A DNA stretch of 64,000 nucleotides, from assembly GCF_037126465.1 (NCBI RefSeq), contig NC_088206.1, forward strand, positions 11,879,187 through 11,943,186, in the 5' to 3' direction. The translations under genes were made by a program, and so were the position numbers. Under the pieces are notes generated by a model. That model did no database searches, was not told the origin of the DNA, and saw only the letters and a program-made list of their open reading frames with translations. The stretch is from Ornithodoros turicata. Taxonomy: Eukaryota > Arthropoda > Arachnida > Ixodida > Argasidae. Within the stretch, counting starts at the first letter, position 1. Each line of letters begins with the position of its first letter. Shown piece by piece: positions 44,093 to 57,150 of this stretch.

Positions 44093-47000
44093 AGCATGGG
44101 AACTTTGAGGGACACTGCTGCCGTCGTCTGCTTCGGTTATGGTTTACCCCGGCTGACGGTGCCGCTAGCGCGCACCGAGAATGTTGTTGTTCTTCCTCTA
44201 CCTCCGTCTTTGGCCGTCTCGTAATGCTTTAAGGCGCTGTAAGTTCCCATAAGCCCTTGCGTGCCACAGGTGGCGCTTTACCTTTGAAGCGTGATGTGGG
44301 CAAGCTTACGCTTGTCCCATCCTACAATTGACAATACGAGGTCTATTTCGTGTTCAAGATGTCTCATAGAGTCAACAATACAAGATGTCGGGAACAGCAA
44401 CAAATAAATCGTGAAGAAGATGACGTATGGGGGACCAGATAGTAGAGAGTTTTAGACTTTTAGTGCATCAGAAGAATTCTACGAAAACGATACGATAAAA
44501 GAATTAAGTTACCAAATCCAAGCTTCGCAATGTGATGTCACCCGTTTCAAAGAAACAGGGCGATTGGCTTATCATGCTTTCGGAACTGTTATCGTGTTAC
44601 GCCCTACTACATTCACGTGCGTGTCAAGCTAACTCATAAAATCAAGCAGGCCTAAGCAGGGCCACACCGCATAACATCATCATTCATAATTTAATTGTTG
44701 TTGCTGTTCGTTATCAGCACCAAGTATGTCTGAACATCGTTGATGATGATGATGATGATTGAAAGAAGAAAAAAAATGAACATCGTTTGCCTGTAACTAA
44801 CCAGGCATACGTCATTTTTCCAGAATGATTGAAACACCGATCGTTCTGAGAGTGCCGTGTAGACAGTGTAGTGTCCTCCATCGTGTCCTTCGTGTTTTTA
44901 CCCACCCAAAAAGTCAGTGCTCGACGAAACGCCCGGCTGTGTATCCTAAAGTTCCCACAGATAAAGAAGGACATCGTAAATGTACATATCGCTCCTTTTT
45001 CTCACGTTCCCACGCAACAGAAGCACCTGTTCTTTCGCCGTCGCACCTGCCCGTCTTATCGCTCGTCGACGGTGACCCGTTCTTACCGCACATTCCTTAC
45101 CGCGTTGAAGACAGTGGCGCTGCTAATTGCGTTTTTTCCGTACTTGAGTCGTGGGAACCCAATCCTTCGCGGTGTTGTTTTTTCCACCGCATGCAGCTGC
45201 TTGATTGAGTGCCCGGACGATGTCGTGTTTCCTCGATTGCGACATCCGTGTCAACAAAGATTGATTCCGCCCTGCTCTTGTGTGTGGTCGCCCTTATACT
45301 AATTTCTGTCGCGTACACTTCGAATCAATTAATCATTGAATTGTGGACTGTGCTTCTTGACCACTGCTTTGCAGGTAGTCGTGAAACAGTGGTTTAGGTT
45401 TGTAATGAAGGCGAAATAAATACAAGGAGCTATATGTTAGAGCACGTTTTATGCGCTAAAAGTTTGTGTCAAAATTGTCAGTTAGTCCAGTTCTTTGTCG
45501 ATGAATTGTGAACGTAAAAAAACAAGAAAACTAATACGGATGCACTCAAAGCCCCTCAACGAATCACCGAGAGCTAAAGGAAATGGCGGAATAGGCTATG
45601 GACATACAATAGGAACGAGCGGGAAGTTAATTTTTGATTTTTTTTTAAATTTGTGAATATTGAATTTTTTGAATAATTGAAACAAATCGGGAATCAGGGA
45701 AAATTGCTGACGCTATTTTTTAGCACTCCATATATATCAACAAACGCTTCGGCGTCTGCTACATATACACAATACCAGCACTGTTTTTACAGCGGGAGGA
45801 ATTATGTACTTAACCGTTAGTCCTGTAATTTTTTAGTACATTCAGTAACTTTTCTTTACTCCATTATATGTTGCTCAAGCATATACTTTTATGTCATATC
45901 TACATGGTTGTTTTCATATCTTCGGTTATGACCCACTGGGGCCCGGTATACGGGAATAAAAAGTACTCCAGAAACTAATTCATTCAATAATTATTAGATG
46001 TAGTGTCCCCAAGGTTGTGATGGCGGTCAAAGGGGTCGCCGTTGTCGGCCTCACAGAGGTGGGCAACGTCACGACTAATGCACTGGGGAATGTGTCCCCA
46101 ACAGAACCGTATAGGTACCGTTCCAACCTATCCTTTATTTGTTAGTCTCTTCCTCCTCTCCCTCTACCACCCCATTAGTTAATTAAAAAAATTATCATTT
46201 CGGGTTATTTTCTGTTGCTTGCGCACAGAAGACTTCCTCTTTGATTCTTGTAGACCATCAAGCAGCGCATTACAAACTCCATGTTCACTTGCCCTGTACA
46301 GATTATGCGGTCAAGTACGTCATTTGCTCTGCTCTGTTTAGCGAACTATATTCATCGTAACGCCTAATAATTCCCACTTGCCCTTACAAATCACGCTTGT
46401 CACGACCGTCGATTATGTGTTCCTGGAACTCATACTAGCCCCTACCACACGCAACTGACCCCGTCAATTAAGAACGCTACGCCCAACACTTAGAGGCGTG
46501 GACGTGGGCTTTAGGGTGGACAGACCTGGGGTATGCGTATACAGCTACACATTGTCCCGCGCACACTCCAAGTCCCAAGCCCACGAGGCCCCCCCTTTAC
46601 GTGTCCGTCAATCCCACGCCGCGCGATGCGCGGGGGCTTCTCAACCTTTTGACGTGACAGTGCAGGTATATATGCGCAGCGTGACCCGCCCGGCGGTAGG
46701 CATATGTAGCCAGATTTAGCTGTAGGCGTACTAATCGGGTTGGCAACCTTTTGTTTCAGTGGGGGCTGATCAATACACTGACCGCTCTTTCTCGGACTCT
46801 GTGGGTTGAAGATGGGCGACGAGAGGATGGCCGCGTGTATAGTGGGATGCGCGCCTGTTTGGATTGTGCATTGTGTGGCTCGGGGTGAAGCACCTTATCC
46901 AATCTGAGGGCGTAACAGGTGCGCGATGTTGGATTAGGCGGCGCCCATCGGGAGAAGTACGTGTACCGTGAAAACAGGCGGGGGATCCACGTGATGTTCA

Positions 47001-47177
47001 GGCAATGAGTGTCAAGATGCGAACCTCGTTACTCGTACATATACGTCTCGGCTCCTTTGCTGTGATGCTCAGTGATCTGCCTAAGCTACACGAGGGAACG
47101 ACATAACCTCCCTCGTGCTCCAGCGGCAGGGCCGAGTCGATATAAGAGCACCCGTTCCTCATTCGTGGTACTCCTGT
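44093..47177. other. Unassigned stretch
   Basis: No gene is recognised. It contains a GAT microsatellite (about 44738-44758) and frames of up to 143 codons at 44825-45302 with no known motif. The GC-rich, CpG-rich patch at 46500-46700 has a 73-codon frame that I cannot assign. Confidence 0.3.
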
Positions 47178-47284
47178 CCAAGGTCCAAAGCGGTGTTGAA
47201 GACTGGGAGGCGGTGGGTGCGAATCCTGCCACCGGCTCTCTGAGGTTTTCCCTGGGTTTTCCGAAGACTTTTCAGACGAATGTC
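47178..47284 (+). repeat. SINE copy F (3'-truncated)
   Basis: CCAAGGTCCAAAGCGGTGTT, GGTGGGTGCGAATCCTGCC (B box with one change), GGTTTTCCCTGGGTTTTCC and CAGACGAATGTC are present. The copy stops there and joins GAATCCGAATCCG repeats. A small further fragment of the family (minus) lies at 47785-47805. Confidence 0.8.
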
Positions 47285-50200
47285 TGTCGAATCCGAATCC
47301 GAATCTAAGGAAGGTTCTACGAATTCACGAACTTTACGAATCTCGAATGCTTCGAATCCTTTCTTTAAAAAAGAAGAAATAAAGATGGGTTTTAAAAGCC
47401 AGGAAAAAAAAAAAAGAAGAAAAGGGAAAGAAACGCTTCTGCTGAAACGTGTTTCGAAGCAGACGATGATTTGATATCTTTGCTTAATGAAAAACAAATT
47501 AAAGAATAGTTCACTTTCAGGAGAAAGCATACCCATATACTTTTCAAATGTAATTCATTTAACACGTTGTTCATCGACTACAGGAAATACATGCACTCTC
47601 GAGCCTGAAGTCTTTCTACAAAACTAAGAAATTTTAAAAGCAAAACCATGTTACTTTTAAACATGTAATGTAAGAGTTCCTGCCTGAACTCTTTCAGTCC
47701 AGAGCAACGCATTCTGCGGATGCCTGCTCCTCTATTACCGAGCGCTCTGTCTGCCGGGGTGGCGACATGTTGCTCGGGGGGGACAGCGCGTCCTGGGCCG
47801 ACTTCACGGCCGGCGTAATCAAACAAACAAGAAAACACCCGCCGGCCAATCAGGCTTTCGATGGACTCCGGAGGCGCCAATTTTAAAAAGGTACAAACAA
47901 GCGTGGTTGGTGGAACCGAAAGATTCGATTCGCGGTTTCGGACACTGGGATTCGGATCTCAGTGGATTCGGATCTCATTCGGATCTCAGATCCGAATCTC
48001 GAATCACTGCCTAGAATTCGCGGATTCGCGGAGCCGTTGTCGTCGTGTGTATACAACACCGTGCATGTCATAGCAGGCGGGGTTTGGTTGATTGATTGAC
48101 AACAAACAACATCTTTATTTGGAGATGAGTGATTGATTGATTGTACTGATTTGCAAAGTTGGACCTCCATGCAGGAAGATGTAGTCCGCATCTTGCGTTG
48201 CTCTCGTATTTCACATTGTCAACACGCCGCCTACTTGTGGCCGTCACTAGGAAAAGTTGATAAGTTGCGGTCTCATTTATTATCGAGAAAGGTGCCGCAA
48301 TCGCGGATGGATAGCGCGCGCACCTGCGCCCGTCGGCGTTCTTCTGACGGTCGACTTATCGCAGCCGACGACGTTCCCACGCTCTGCCATTGGTCCACGG
48401 CGTCTAAAGACCACGACGCGACGCCGCTAACGGAATTCCCAACTACGCATACTTGCCTGCGAGCGTCAACCGCGTTCGCGTGGACAGGCGGAGCAGCGCT
48501 CGCGTAAGGAATGCGTCCACGAGGCGTCTTGTTTTGTTTTATTTGTGTATAGAGTCAGAGAACTAAATGTTCGGTTGTGTGGAGCGTATGTATATGGATT
48601 GAGCCGTTACGAAAAAGATGCCGAGGAGTGGACGGATGTGTTTGAGCAGGTTCTGAAGAGCCGGTTCCTTGCGACACTTCCTTTTTTTAGGCAAGGAAAG
48701 GAGGGGGAAGAATTTTTGTGATAACCAGGCATAGAAATAACGCAAAAAAAAAAAAAAGAGTGGAGGATATCGTGAGGGACGAGTGAGACATTCTTTGGGC
48801 GAGAGGTCGGTGCATGGTTGGCGATGCTATGAAATACCGCGCGGTTTATCATAATAATTCGGCGGGTTTGGGCGAGATGCAGTCACATTCTGTCTGAACC
48901 TGCAGAGAACACGCAGCAGAACTACGTTGATTGGGGTGCAAAGTCGCAGCTTCCAGACACCCCGTTTTAGGCCCGGGACTCTGAAATTGCATCCCCAGCA
49001 CTGCAAATGGTTCTAAAAGATTGCATAAATTTCCGTGCACTTAGTGCCAAGAGGGACTAATGATTGTGTTAATGCATTCAGTCCCCCCGCAAAAAAAAAA
49101 AAAAAATCTAAAATTACTCTCCTCGTTTTGCACAAGAAAATTGCAAACCGCAACCGTAGATCTCCACTAAGTTTCGTTTCTTTTAGATCGTAATCCAATT
49201 CAGCTTCTATATCATCATGTAGGAAGCAATTGATTCCTACTCTTTCTTTTTTTTTCATTGTTTCGTTTGGTTCAGTGTTCTTGTTTTATATGTTTCAACA
49301 TCTGACGTGGAATATACGAAGATAATCAACAACAACAAAATGAAGGTCGTTCTATAGGTGCCACTTCAACGAACAAGTCCGGAGTGTCGGGCAAAGCTAG
49401 AATAAAAAGGAGAGACAGAACAAAAGACTGAACAATGAAGGTCCTTTCCTGAGTGGACAACTTTCTCACCGGAATATTTTCTCTGTCACATAGCACTGTT
49501 TCCCACGACATCTACGGAACCCGAGCAGGTGCACATGCAGGTAGCCGTATAGTTCTCCGACGGAAAGACCCCTTAATAATTTGTCAGTGCACAAGGTTTC
49601 GCACAGGACTGCGCCAGCGAGCACGGGCAGGTGTAGTAATTCCGCCGGAGAAAATTCCACTTGCCGACACTTTACTCCGTCGCTTTAATTTGAATCCGAC
49701 TTTTTCGTACGGGGCAGCGAGTTAACCCTGCACGACTGTGAGGAGTCGTGCCGTGGGAAAGGCATTGTTTTCAGTCACTATTTAATTGCGTCATTGAGAG
49801 AAAAATGCTCGCTATATACGCGCAGCGAGGAAGGAAGCCATGGTCCAGCTATTTCGAGGAGGACGTGGCGGTGGGAGAATCGGGCTTTCATTCATGACAC
49901 TGGTCAGCGGTGTTCCGCCAGATGGGCCTTTCACAGACCGTTCAAGGCCGCTGACTGTTGGACACCTTTTGTTGGACACTACTGTAGTGATGATGATGAT
50001 GATGGTGAAGGTGATGATGAGAACTAGAAAGAAATGGAGATGCAGGTCGCGACAGGGTCAGGCTCGATACACCAGAACCCCTGCACTATATTAGTTATAC
50101 CAGACGAAAATAATAATAATAATAATGAGTAAAAGAAAGAGGAGGAAATAGAGACCAGTGGGAGAGGGAGCTGAACCGATGATGGCCACCAGGAGAAAAC

Positions 50201-51264
50201 ACATGCACTGTACTTACTTTCTATGAACGGAAACATCTCCCTGAGTCTGAGCAGCAACGAAGGGGGGAACTAGTCAGGACGGACACGGGACAAGAACCGA
50301 TAACGACGACTCAAAACCAGCAAAAGAGCACTTTATTCAACATAGAGAAAGTGGAAGAAGCGACGTAAACAGTTCCGGTGTACATCGCTAACTTGCTCTG
50401 AAAGAAGCTTCTAGTACGATTACTCTTAGTGTATCCCTTTGAAACCGCGTGAGTGCATTCGAATGCACTCTGTATGTTTGAAATCATCTCTTAGACACAA
50501 CAACTGTGCATGCATAAGAGCTTAATGACTAAACGTTTTCGCAGTTCTGCACAATTCCGCGCCACACATCGCTAACCGGCTGCAGTTCAAACTTGCTACA
50601 TTGAGGCAGACGAGTTAGTGGTTGCACACAGCCTTGCACCTTGTGGCAGCAGATGGCAGACTACAGCAAACGGCAGTTATGTTTTCTTTTTCTTTTTTTC
50701 TTTCATTTCGCGGCCCCTGATTTTTCAGGAGTCCGGCACAGAGCACATATCCCCGGAGATGAATGCTCAAAATTCGTGACCTGATTGACTTACTTCGTGA
50801 TAAGCCCGAGATTGCATGCCCCGCATTTGATAAAAGCTGCATGGCAAATGCGTGACCAACCGCCCTGCACAGCCCTTTCCTGTATATCCCCTCCCCTCTC
50901 CCTCCCGTTAGCAGTAGCCTGTACAGCTAATTATAAAGATAAAGTACGCTATTGCAGCAAGGTTTTCGAAGTGTCAACTCTTGCTCGAAAGTTTCGTGCG
51001 CCCACAAAACTCACGAATTTTGCACTTGGCGAAATTCGCTAGGATTAATGGCCCCGGAACGTTAAACCGTCTTCCAGTGGGTTAGCAAGACTCTCGCCCC
51101 AGAAAGGCGGCTATAAAGTCACAAGCCGAAGTGTAATCCAACTCAGAATGCAGCACAAACGAGTCCTATTGTGAGGCTATTCCTTCAGACAAAAGCGACG
51201 ATAACCTATCGCGACAGAGAAAAAGAAGCCAGCAATTGCTAGGAGGCCGTCAATTGTTATGTTT
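47285..51264. other. Unassigned 4-kb stretch
   Basis: No gene is recognised. GAATCCGAATC motifs lie at 47285-47310 and TTCGGATCTCA repeats at 47940-48005. A GATT microsatellite lies at about 48087 and 48127, an AAT microsatellite at 50109-50127 and a GAT tract near 49990-50010. CpG-rich sequence at 48290-48510 ends at a GTAAGG donor-like site (about 48505), where the top strand turns G/T-rich. A 124-codon frame (48133-48507) there is unassigned. Confidence 0.3.
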
Positions 51265-51303
<39 letters not shown>

Positions 51304-51309
51304 TTTTCA
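51265..51309 (+). repeat. CT microsatellite flanked by T runs
   Basis: A T8 run is followed by about 12 CT units and a T15 run. Confidence 0.9.
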
Positions 51310-51633
51310 GAGAGAATGTCGACACAGGATGTACTGATAACCCAACACCTGAATGCGAGCATGGGCAGAAAAAGCATGCGGCGTTAACTGGCTCATAAAA
51401 CGACAACTTTTATGGACGTCGTCGCGGTGGGTCACCGGGCTTTTTTTTCTTCTTTATACACCAACAGGGTCGCGGAGAGCGTGTTGAGGTGGCCTAACGT
51501 CAAGTCATGCTTTTAAGGTACGTGTTGACGCCGAGAGTTTCTTTGCTGGACACCGTAACCGTTCTCGTTGGTTTTTTAACGTCCGCTACCATTGAACGTA
51601 CCGGCGCGTTAATAGCGAGCTTTCGTGCATCGT

Positions 51634-51871
51634 TACGCTATCGCCTTTGCGTACGTAAGGAATAGCGTTGGTGGTTATACGCACGCGCAAAACATAAAGA
51701 GAGCTTCGCGCACTGCGCAGAACAACTACGCTATCCCCTACGTACGCAAAGGCGAAAGCGTACGTAAGGTATAGCGTGGTGGCTCTGCGCACTGCGCGAA
51801 GCTCTCTTTATGTTTTGCGCGTGCGCAGAACCAACAACGCTATCCCATACGCACGCAAAGGCGATAGCGTA
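51634..51871. mobile_element. Nested foldback of TACGCTATCGCC modules
   Basis: The arms of about 109 bases are near-perfect reverse complements. The outer module TACGCTATCGCCTTTGCG recurs in inverted and direct form four times (about 51634, 51729, 51767 and 51835), so the arms are themselves internally symmetric. Between modules lies GCGCAAAACATAAAGAGAGC and its complement. No coding capacity. Confidence 0.8.
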
Positions 51872-53148
51872 TAGTGCACTAAATATCTCTCTCTTGTGGG
51901 TTCTGGGTGCACTAATTTCCCAAGCTGCGAAAGCCGTAAAGCGGTGTGTATTTAAATATTTGAGGTTGACAGCGTTTCATGCTTTGTAGTATGTAGTTAG
52001 GAATCGAAACTACAAATTTTGCAACAAGAGGAATTATTTCTTAAAGAGGCTCGTGTAAGTAGTCCAAGGTGGAATAAAAAGAGCACACAAAGAAAGAAGA
52101 AAAGAAAACATCGTGAGTGGTGTATATTTTCGTGCGGTATTTTTCTTTCGTGTGCTCCCTTTATTCAACTGTGAACTCCATTTATCTTGCCCGTCTTCCA
52201 GACTTATCGTTGTAGTTTATCTGGTATTACATACGCCATTTGGGCTAAAGGAGGGACTTTGTAACTTTCCGTGTTTGTTAACCTTTTTGAGGATATGACT
52301 CAGTTTCAATTCCCTTGTCCGCACAGCACATCACGTAAACGATAACGTGACGTAACAACAACAACAACTTTATTTTCAACGAGCAATTCACGGGAGGGGG
52401 ATACGTTTATTAAGAAAAAAGAAAGTAAAGGTCAGCCAGACGGAGGTCGAAATGCTATTCAAAAAAAGAAAAAGAAGGAGAAAAGAAAATGATTTTTGGT
52501 TCTGTAGGAGGGCTCTATGTGTTGTGATGGTGATGGATAGAAAAAAAATGATAAAAATTGGGAGGTGAGTCACGACTAAATCGGACTGGCTACCCCAGTA
52601 CACCTACTTAGAGCAAAAAGGAAAAAAAAAAAATCTGTGTGTTGTGTATGGGCTCGTTTGCCTACTTGTGTACAACTTTATTTTAATGATGATGCTTGGG
52701 GAGCTTCATCGCCACGATAGTCTAACCCAGTGCTGGCAGTAATGTGGTGAAGGGGAATAATGCGTCAGCTCAGAGTGAGGACCCAAGTCCTACAGCGTCC
52801 AAAAAGTTTAGAAGTACTTTTAGTGCAAAAGCTATCTGAGTTTCTACTGAAGGAACCAGACAGAGAACCAGTGCTCATGGAATTTGCTGCAAATGCTTTG
52901 AGGGGTGCCATAGTATTATCAGCATGAGCATTGTCGTTGGAGTAACTGCTACAGATTATGTGGCAAGGCTGTATGAATCAGCGATATTGTTCATATATCT
53001 TATATCAAGATGTGGTCCCCTGTTCACTTAATCTTGGGCAGATAGTCGTTGCAGTTGTCCAGACGACTTGTTCTACCACACTTTTTGTTTGTTCGTTCCG
53101 AATAGTGTCGCCTAAAGCACCACGGCATCGTCACCTATATACGTCAAC
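51872..53148. other. Unassigned stretch with a diverged LINE-tail-like repeat
   Basis: No gene is recognised. CAACAACAACAAC lies at about 52355-52367. The interval 52515-52605 (GTGATGGTGATGGATAG, A-run, GGGAGGTGAGTCACGAC and GGACTGGCTACCCCAG) is a diverged relative of the repeats at 9852 and 13262. Confidence 0.35.
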
Positions 53149-53151
53149 TAA

Positions 53152-53775
53152 TACCCCTGTCACACGGCAAACCGAATGGCATTCCCAGGGAATGACAGTT
53201 GCACCGAATGTCATTCGTTTGTCTTACATCGAGCTACACGAAGAAACAGAATGTCATTCGCAAATGATGTTAGTGTCGATAATTAAGACACCACGGCCGA
53301 ACATATTAACCATTATACCGGTACATTGATTAGTTATATTTTTATTCCTTTTGCTCGAAACTAGCGAAACATGAGATTATTTCACAAAATCGTTGCTTTT
53401 TCAAAGACACTTAATTGGCTAAGCATCACAAGCAAAGATAACTAAGAAGCCTGTCTGCACCACACTTGGCAACGTGGAGACTTGGAACGAGGGTAGTTCT
53501 CCGAAGAACAGTATTTAGCCTTCCTTCCTTCGTGTCAAAAGTTAGCAAATTCGTGATAAAATATATGAGTACAACTTTTCACCCGTCTTTCTTCAAACGG
53601 TTTATTATTACGTTGTTGTTTTTGCGTACCTCTCTACTGCGAGGATACACAGTCGGTGTGAGAGGGAAAAGGGGCGAATTGCCATTTGGTTTCACCGTGT
53701 GACACGAAACGAATGTCATTCAGTGTGAATGTCATTCGCTGGGAATGACATTCAATTTGCCGTGTGACAGGGGTA
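53152..53775. mobile_element. Harbinger-type non-autonomous element with TAA duplication
   Basis: The termini TACCCCTGTCACACGGCAAA and its complement are followed inward by GAATGGCATTCCC and GAATGTCATTCCC, about 35 bases of inverted repeat with three mismatches. TAA flanks both sides (53149-53151 and 53776-53778), the 3-bp duplication typical of PIF/Harbinger. GAATGTCATTC motifs recur inside both ends. The 624-bp body has no transposase; a 78-codon frame at 53466-53702 has no known motif. Confidence 0.7.
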
Positions 53776-56689
53776 TAACGCCATCGGTTGCCACAAACGC
53801 GTCTGCTTGCACCCCTATCTTCTGTGCTTGATATCTTTTTTTTTCCTCCTCCTCCCCCTTCCCATCATACCAACCACAGGGACAAATAAGACCCGACGAC
53901 TCAATTTCTCACCTTTCCCATCACTCGGCGCACATCTGCGTGTGAGGGACGCACAAAACCCCATTGTCCGCACGCGCGGAACTGTGCACAACAGTTTGTC
54001 GGCAAAGGCGTGACCGAAAGCACGGCTAAACATGCGCGACCCCCACCCCCACCTGATTGACAGGGACGGCGTCTTCGTTTCCACGACAACCGCCGCTCTG
54101 GCGCCACGAGTTCAATGGCGGAATGCATGCCGCGCATGCCTCCTCAACAGGTTGCTGCTTTCCTTTGAAGTGGGGGAATCAGACTGGCGCCACTGCCAAT
54201 AAAAGACTGTTTCGCGCCCGTACGAGCTATTTGGTGCGGCATCTTCTTTGTTGTGGAGACCCGAGAAAAATGATAGCAAGAAGAAGAAGAAGAAAAAAAA
54301 AAACTCTGTTCTCTCATTTGTTTGGGTTTGGGACAAACCTACGGGGTGGTAGTGTTACCGTTGCCGAGAAACTCGGCGCCAGTCTGCTGCATTGGTGACG
54401 GGGTTTTTTGTGTGGAAGGAATAAATGAGATAATAGAGGGGGTGGACGTGTAATGTGAATGCGGAAGATTAGTCTTAAAGTTGGTATTCGATCCTTTCAA
54501 GGTGTTGTGCGAAAGTGATTCTCACTGGAGTAAGGTCATCATTGGCGCCGGGGGTATAAGTATCACGCTGCGTAGCTGGATCTTTGGATGATGTGGGTAG
54601 CTATCTTCATTTTCTACGATCTTCGACACGGATATCATACAGTCTTCGTCACCTGATGTATCAGTCACGGCTGCAGTAGAAACTTTCTGGATGCTGCCTT
54701 TATATAGTGTATCATTTTTTCACTTGTTCATCCGTTATGCTGTCAGCACATCACCATTAACCTCCACTAGCTTTTCAAGGTCTGTACCATTGGCAGCCCT
54801 TGAATGGTGCAAGCGGAATGAGTAGAGAACTCCACCAGGTGTGGCGCAATAAATCCTAATATTTTTAACTCCAATCCAATCCAATCCAATTTGTCTTCGA
54901 CATATTCCACCATTTGTTTCAACGGATCCCCGGATTTTCTTGGATGCTTTTGCAGATCGCTGCAGTGCAGTTCTTATTTTCGAACGGGACTCCCTTTGAA
55001 TCAAATTTAAATTGTGGGAGGGTGGCGAGCACATACGGGGAAACTTTGCTGAAGCCAAACGTAGCAGTACTACTTTTTGCACCCCCCCCTCCCCTGCAAG
55101 ATATCACCTCCAGTATGATGTCGCAAAAAGTCGTGTATTTCTGGAGCCATATTTCTCCTAATCTGCAACGCAGCATTACCAGCGCACGTATTCAGCTCCA
55201 AGGTCTTCTTGTATATCTCTAACTAGAAGTGAAAGCCAGATGAAATCTCATACTGACACTTGCAAGATGCAAACAACGCTGGATCGTATCATAAACTTTC
55301 ACGCAGCTTGGAATATCACGGCGTTGACAACGTGTAACCGACACCGCTTTGGTCAAGAAAGACGGAGAAAACAAATTTGGCTGGGCGGTTTAACTTCGGA
55401 TTTGCTGCCTGGTTTCTATCACAAAGTGCGCAGTCTAGCAACATTCGAAATCATGCTCCTCGCCCCCTTCTCATCCCTCAAGGGGTTTGAAAGCGGACTT
55501 AAGCTCATCATCATCTTCTGGCCGTTCTTTATCAGACGGAGGCTGATGATAACGCGGAGCGGTTATCGCTGCCTTCTCGGTTTCTGTTGAACTTTCCCAC
55601 GGCTCCTTGCACTTGTAAAGACAAGTAGACGACAAATGACAAATCAGGGATCGCGTCATGCTGGTCACGTGCCTTCGAGCACGGAAAGTAGTAATGTATG
55701 GGTGCACAGTATTTGTAAACGTTCAGTACTTTGTCCGTTTATGTTTATTGGTAGCGTGTAAAGCAGTGGTGGGCAATCCGAGGCATATGATGTGGGTGAG
55801 TTGAGGAGGAATTTATCTCGGGAATTTGCGGCCGCGATTGTTTGCTGAGGGTAGTTTCGAAAGGATTCGATTGTAAGATTATACTATACTTCCAAGGGAG
55901 TATACTAAGATTGGTATAATGCACAACATGGAATGGCGTCATTATTGTATATCTTTTTGTTGAATACTGAGGCACTTTCTTCTCTTCTTTGCTTTTCACG
56001 AGGTATTGTTCGCTGCATCGTACTTCATAGAAACATAATTCCAGTTCTGTACCCCTTCAGCAGCTCAACTGTTTTGTTGCCTCGTTCTGACTTGCCATCT
56101 TCGGGTACAATTCGCTTCCACTTTAATCGTGACCAGCCAATGAAAAAATATAAAAAAATTATGCACCATTACAGCAGTTTGAAATTCAATGTACAAACGG
56201 AGTACGTAATTACTTTTGTGCATAGTATTTCTGTATACCACGACGTCGTGCCTTTCGGATGGTGTAAGCTGGATTTATCTGTCTACGACCTCCCTAATCA
56301 TTATTGTGCTACACCAATGCTGAGAGCACAAAAGACGTGTGTCTTCCGTCTCAGGCATCATCCTGTTCTGGAAACAAAGCAAGTCATTCATAGCATAGCG
56401 GCACTGCATGCACTTCCATCGTCCATTTTACTAGGGTATTTCACGAATCGTGCATGACCGCTATCACCCCTGCAAAAAAGAAAGACGGGAAGGCATTAGG
56501 CAGCAACAAATACCTAGTCGCAGCGCACTAGTTGCTAGACTGCTTTATTCAACTTGCTCTGAACTGCATTCGGAGTTCGACGCAGGAATTCTGTTAGGTG
56601 TGCTCTTGTGTGCTCTTTTTGTTCACATTCGTTGCTTTAGAGCCGGATGGCAACTAACTTGAAGGATACATAATGTATCTCGTTGGGCC
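53776..56689. other. Unassigned stretch
   Basis: No gene is recognised. The top strand is C-rich at 53830-54050 and G-rich at 54340-54530. CCAAT units repeat at 54871-54891. A minus-strand region at 54735-55176 weakly resembles a piggyBac-type transposase core. The 174-codon plus frame at 55933-56457 has no motif that I recognise. Confidence 0.3.
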
Positions 56690-57150
56690 TGTTGGTCAGA
56701 CATACTAAAAATGGGCAAAAGCGCTAAAAATACGCACGACAAGAACATGAAGAAGCGACACCGACACACACCCCAAGCGCGGTTGGTGTGTGTGTGTCGC
56801 TTCATTTCATTTCATTTCATTTCATGAATTGTAACCCTAAAGGGCCCTGGGTGGGGCGTTACATAGGGTGGGGAGTTACAAAGGTAATAATAGTACAAGC
56901 GTCTGAATATCTATTCAGTTTGGTTAGTGGCAACAGAAAAGGCATACACACTGGTCAATAAGTTCTGGTTACTGGTTCATTAATACTGATAACAGGTTAA
57001 TTAATGACACCTGGTAAATTATTCCACAATCATTATGGGTGATCATAAATTGATGGGGCGAATACAGGAATCGGTTAGTGCGAACGTGCTCCTTCGTGTC
57101 CTTGTTCTGCGTATTTTTAGCGCTTTTACCTCTCTTTAATATTGAAGGAT
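56690..57150. repeat. Interspersed repeat with inverted GCGCTAAAAATACGC ends
   Basis: AAAAGCGCTAAAAATACGCA and GACAAGAACATGAAG (56716-56755) recur in inverted form at 57088-57137 (CTTCGTGTCCTTGTTCTGCG then TATTTTTAGCGCTTTT). A hairpin GAAGCGACACCGACACACAC (and its GTGTGTGTCGCTTC partner) and an ATTTC tract (56801-56823) lie inside. Confidence 0.6.

Noticed and set aside
49453..49725. Plus frame ending LLRRFNLNPTFSYGAAS as another LINE C-terminus
   Set aside because: Only a few residues recall the LLHRFRLN motif at 29.4 kb; no zinc-knuckle cysteines follow.
7246..53778. Equal size (626 and 624 bp) of the two large MITEs as a sign of relatedness
   Set aside because: Termini, target duplication and internal sequence are all different; the near-equal length is coincidence.
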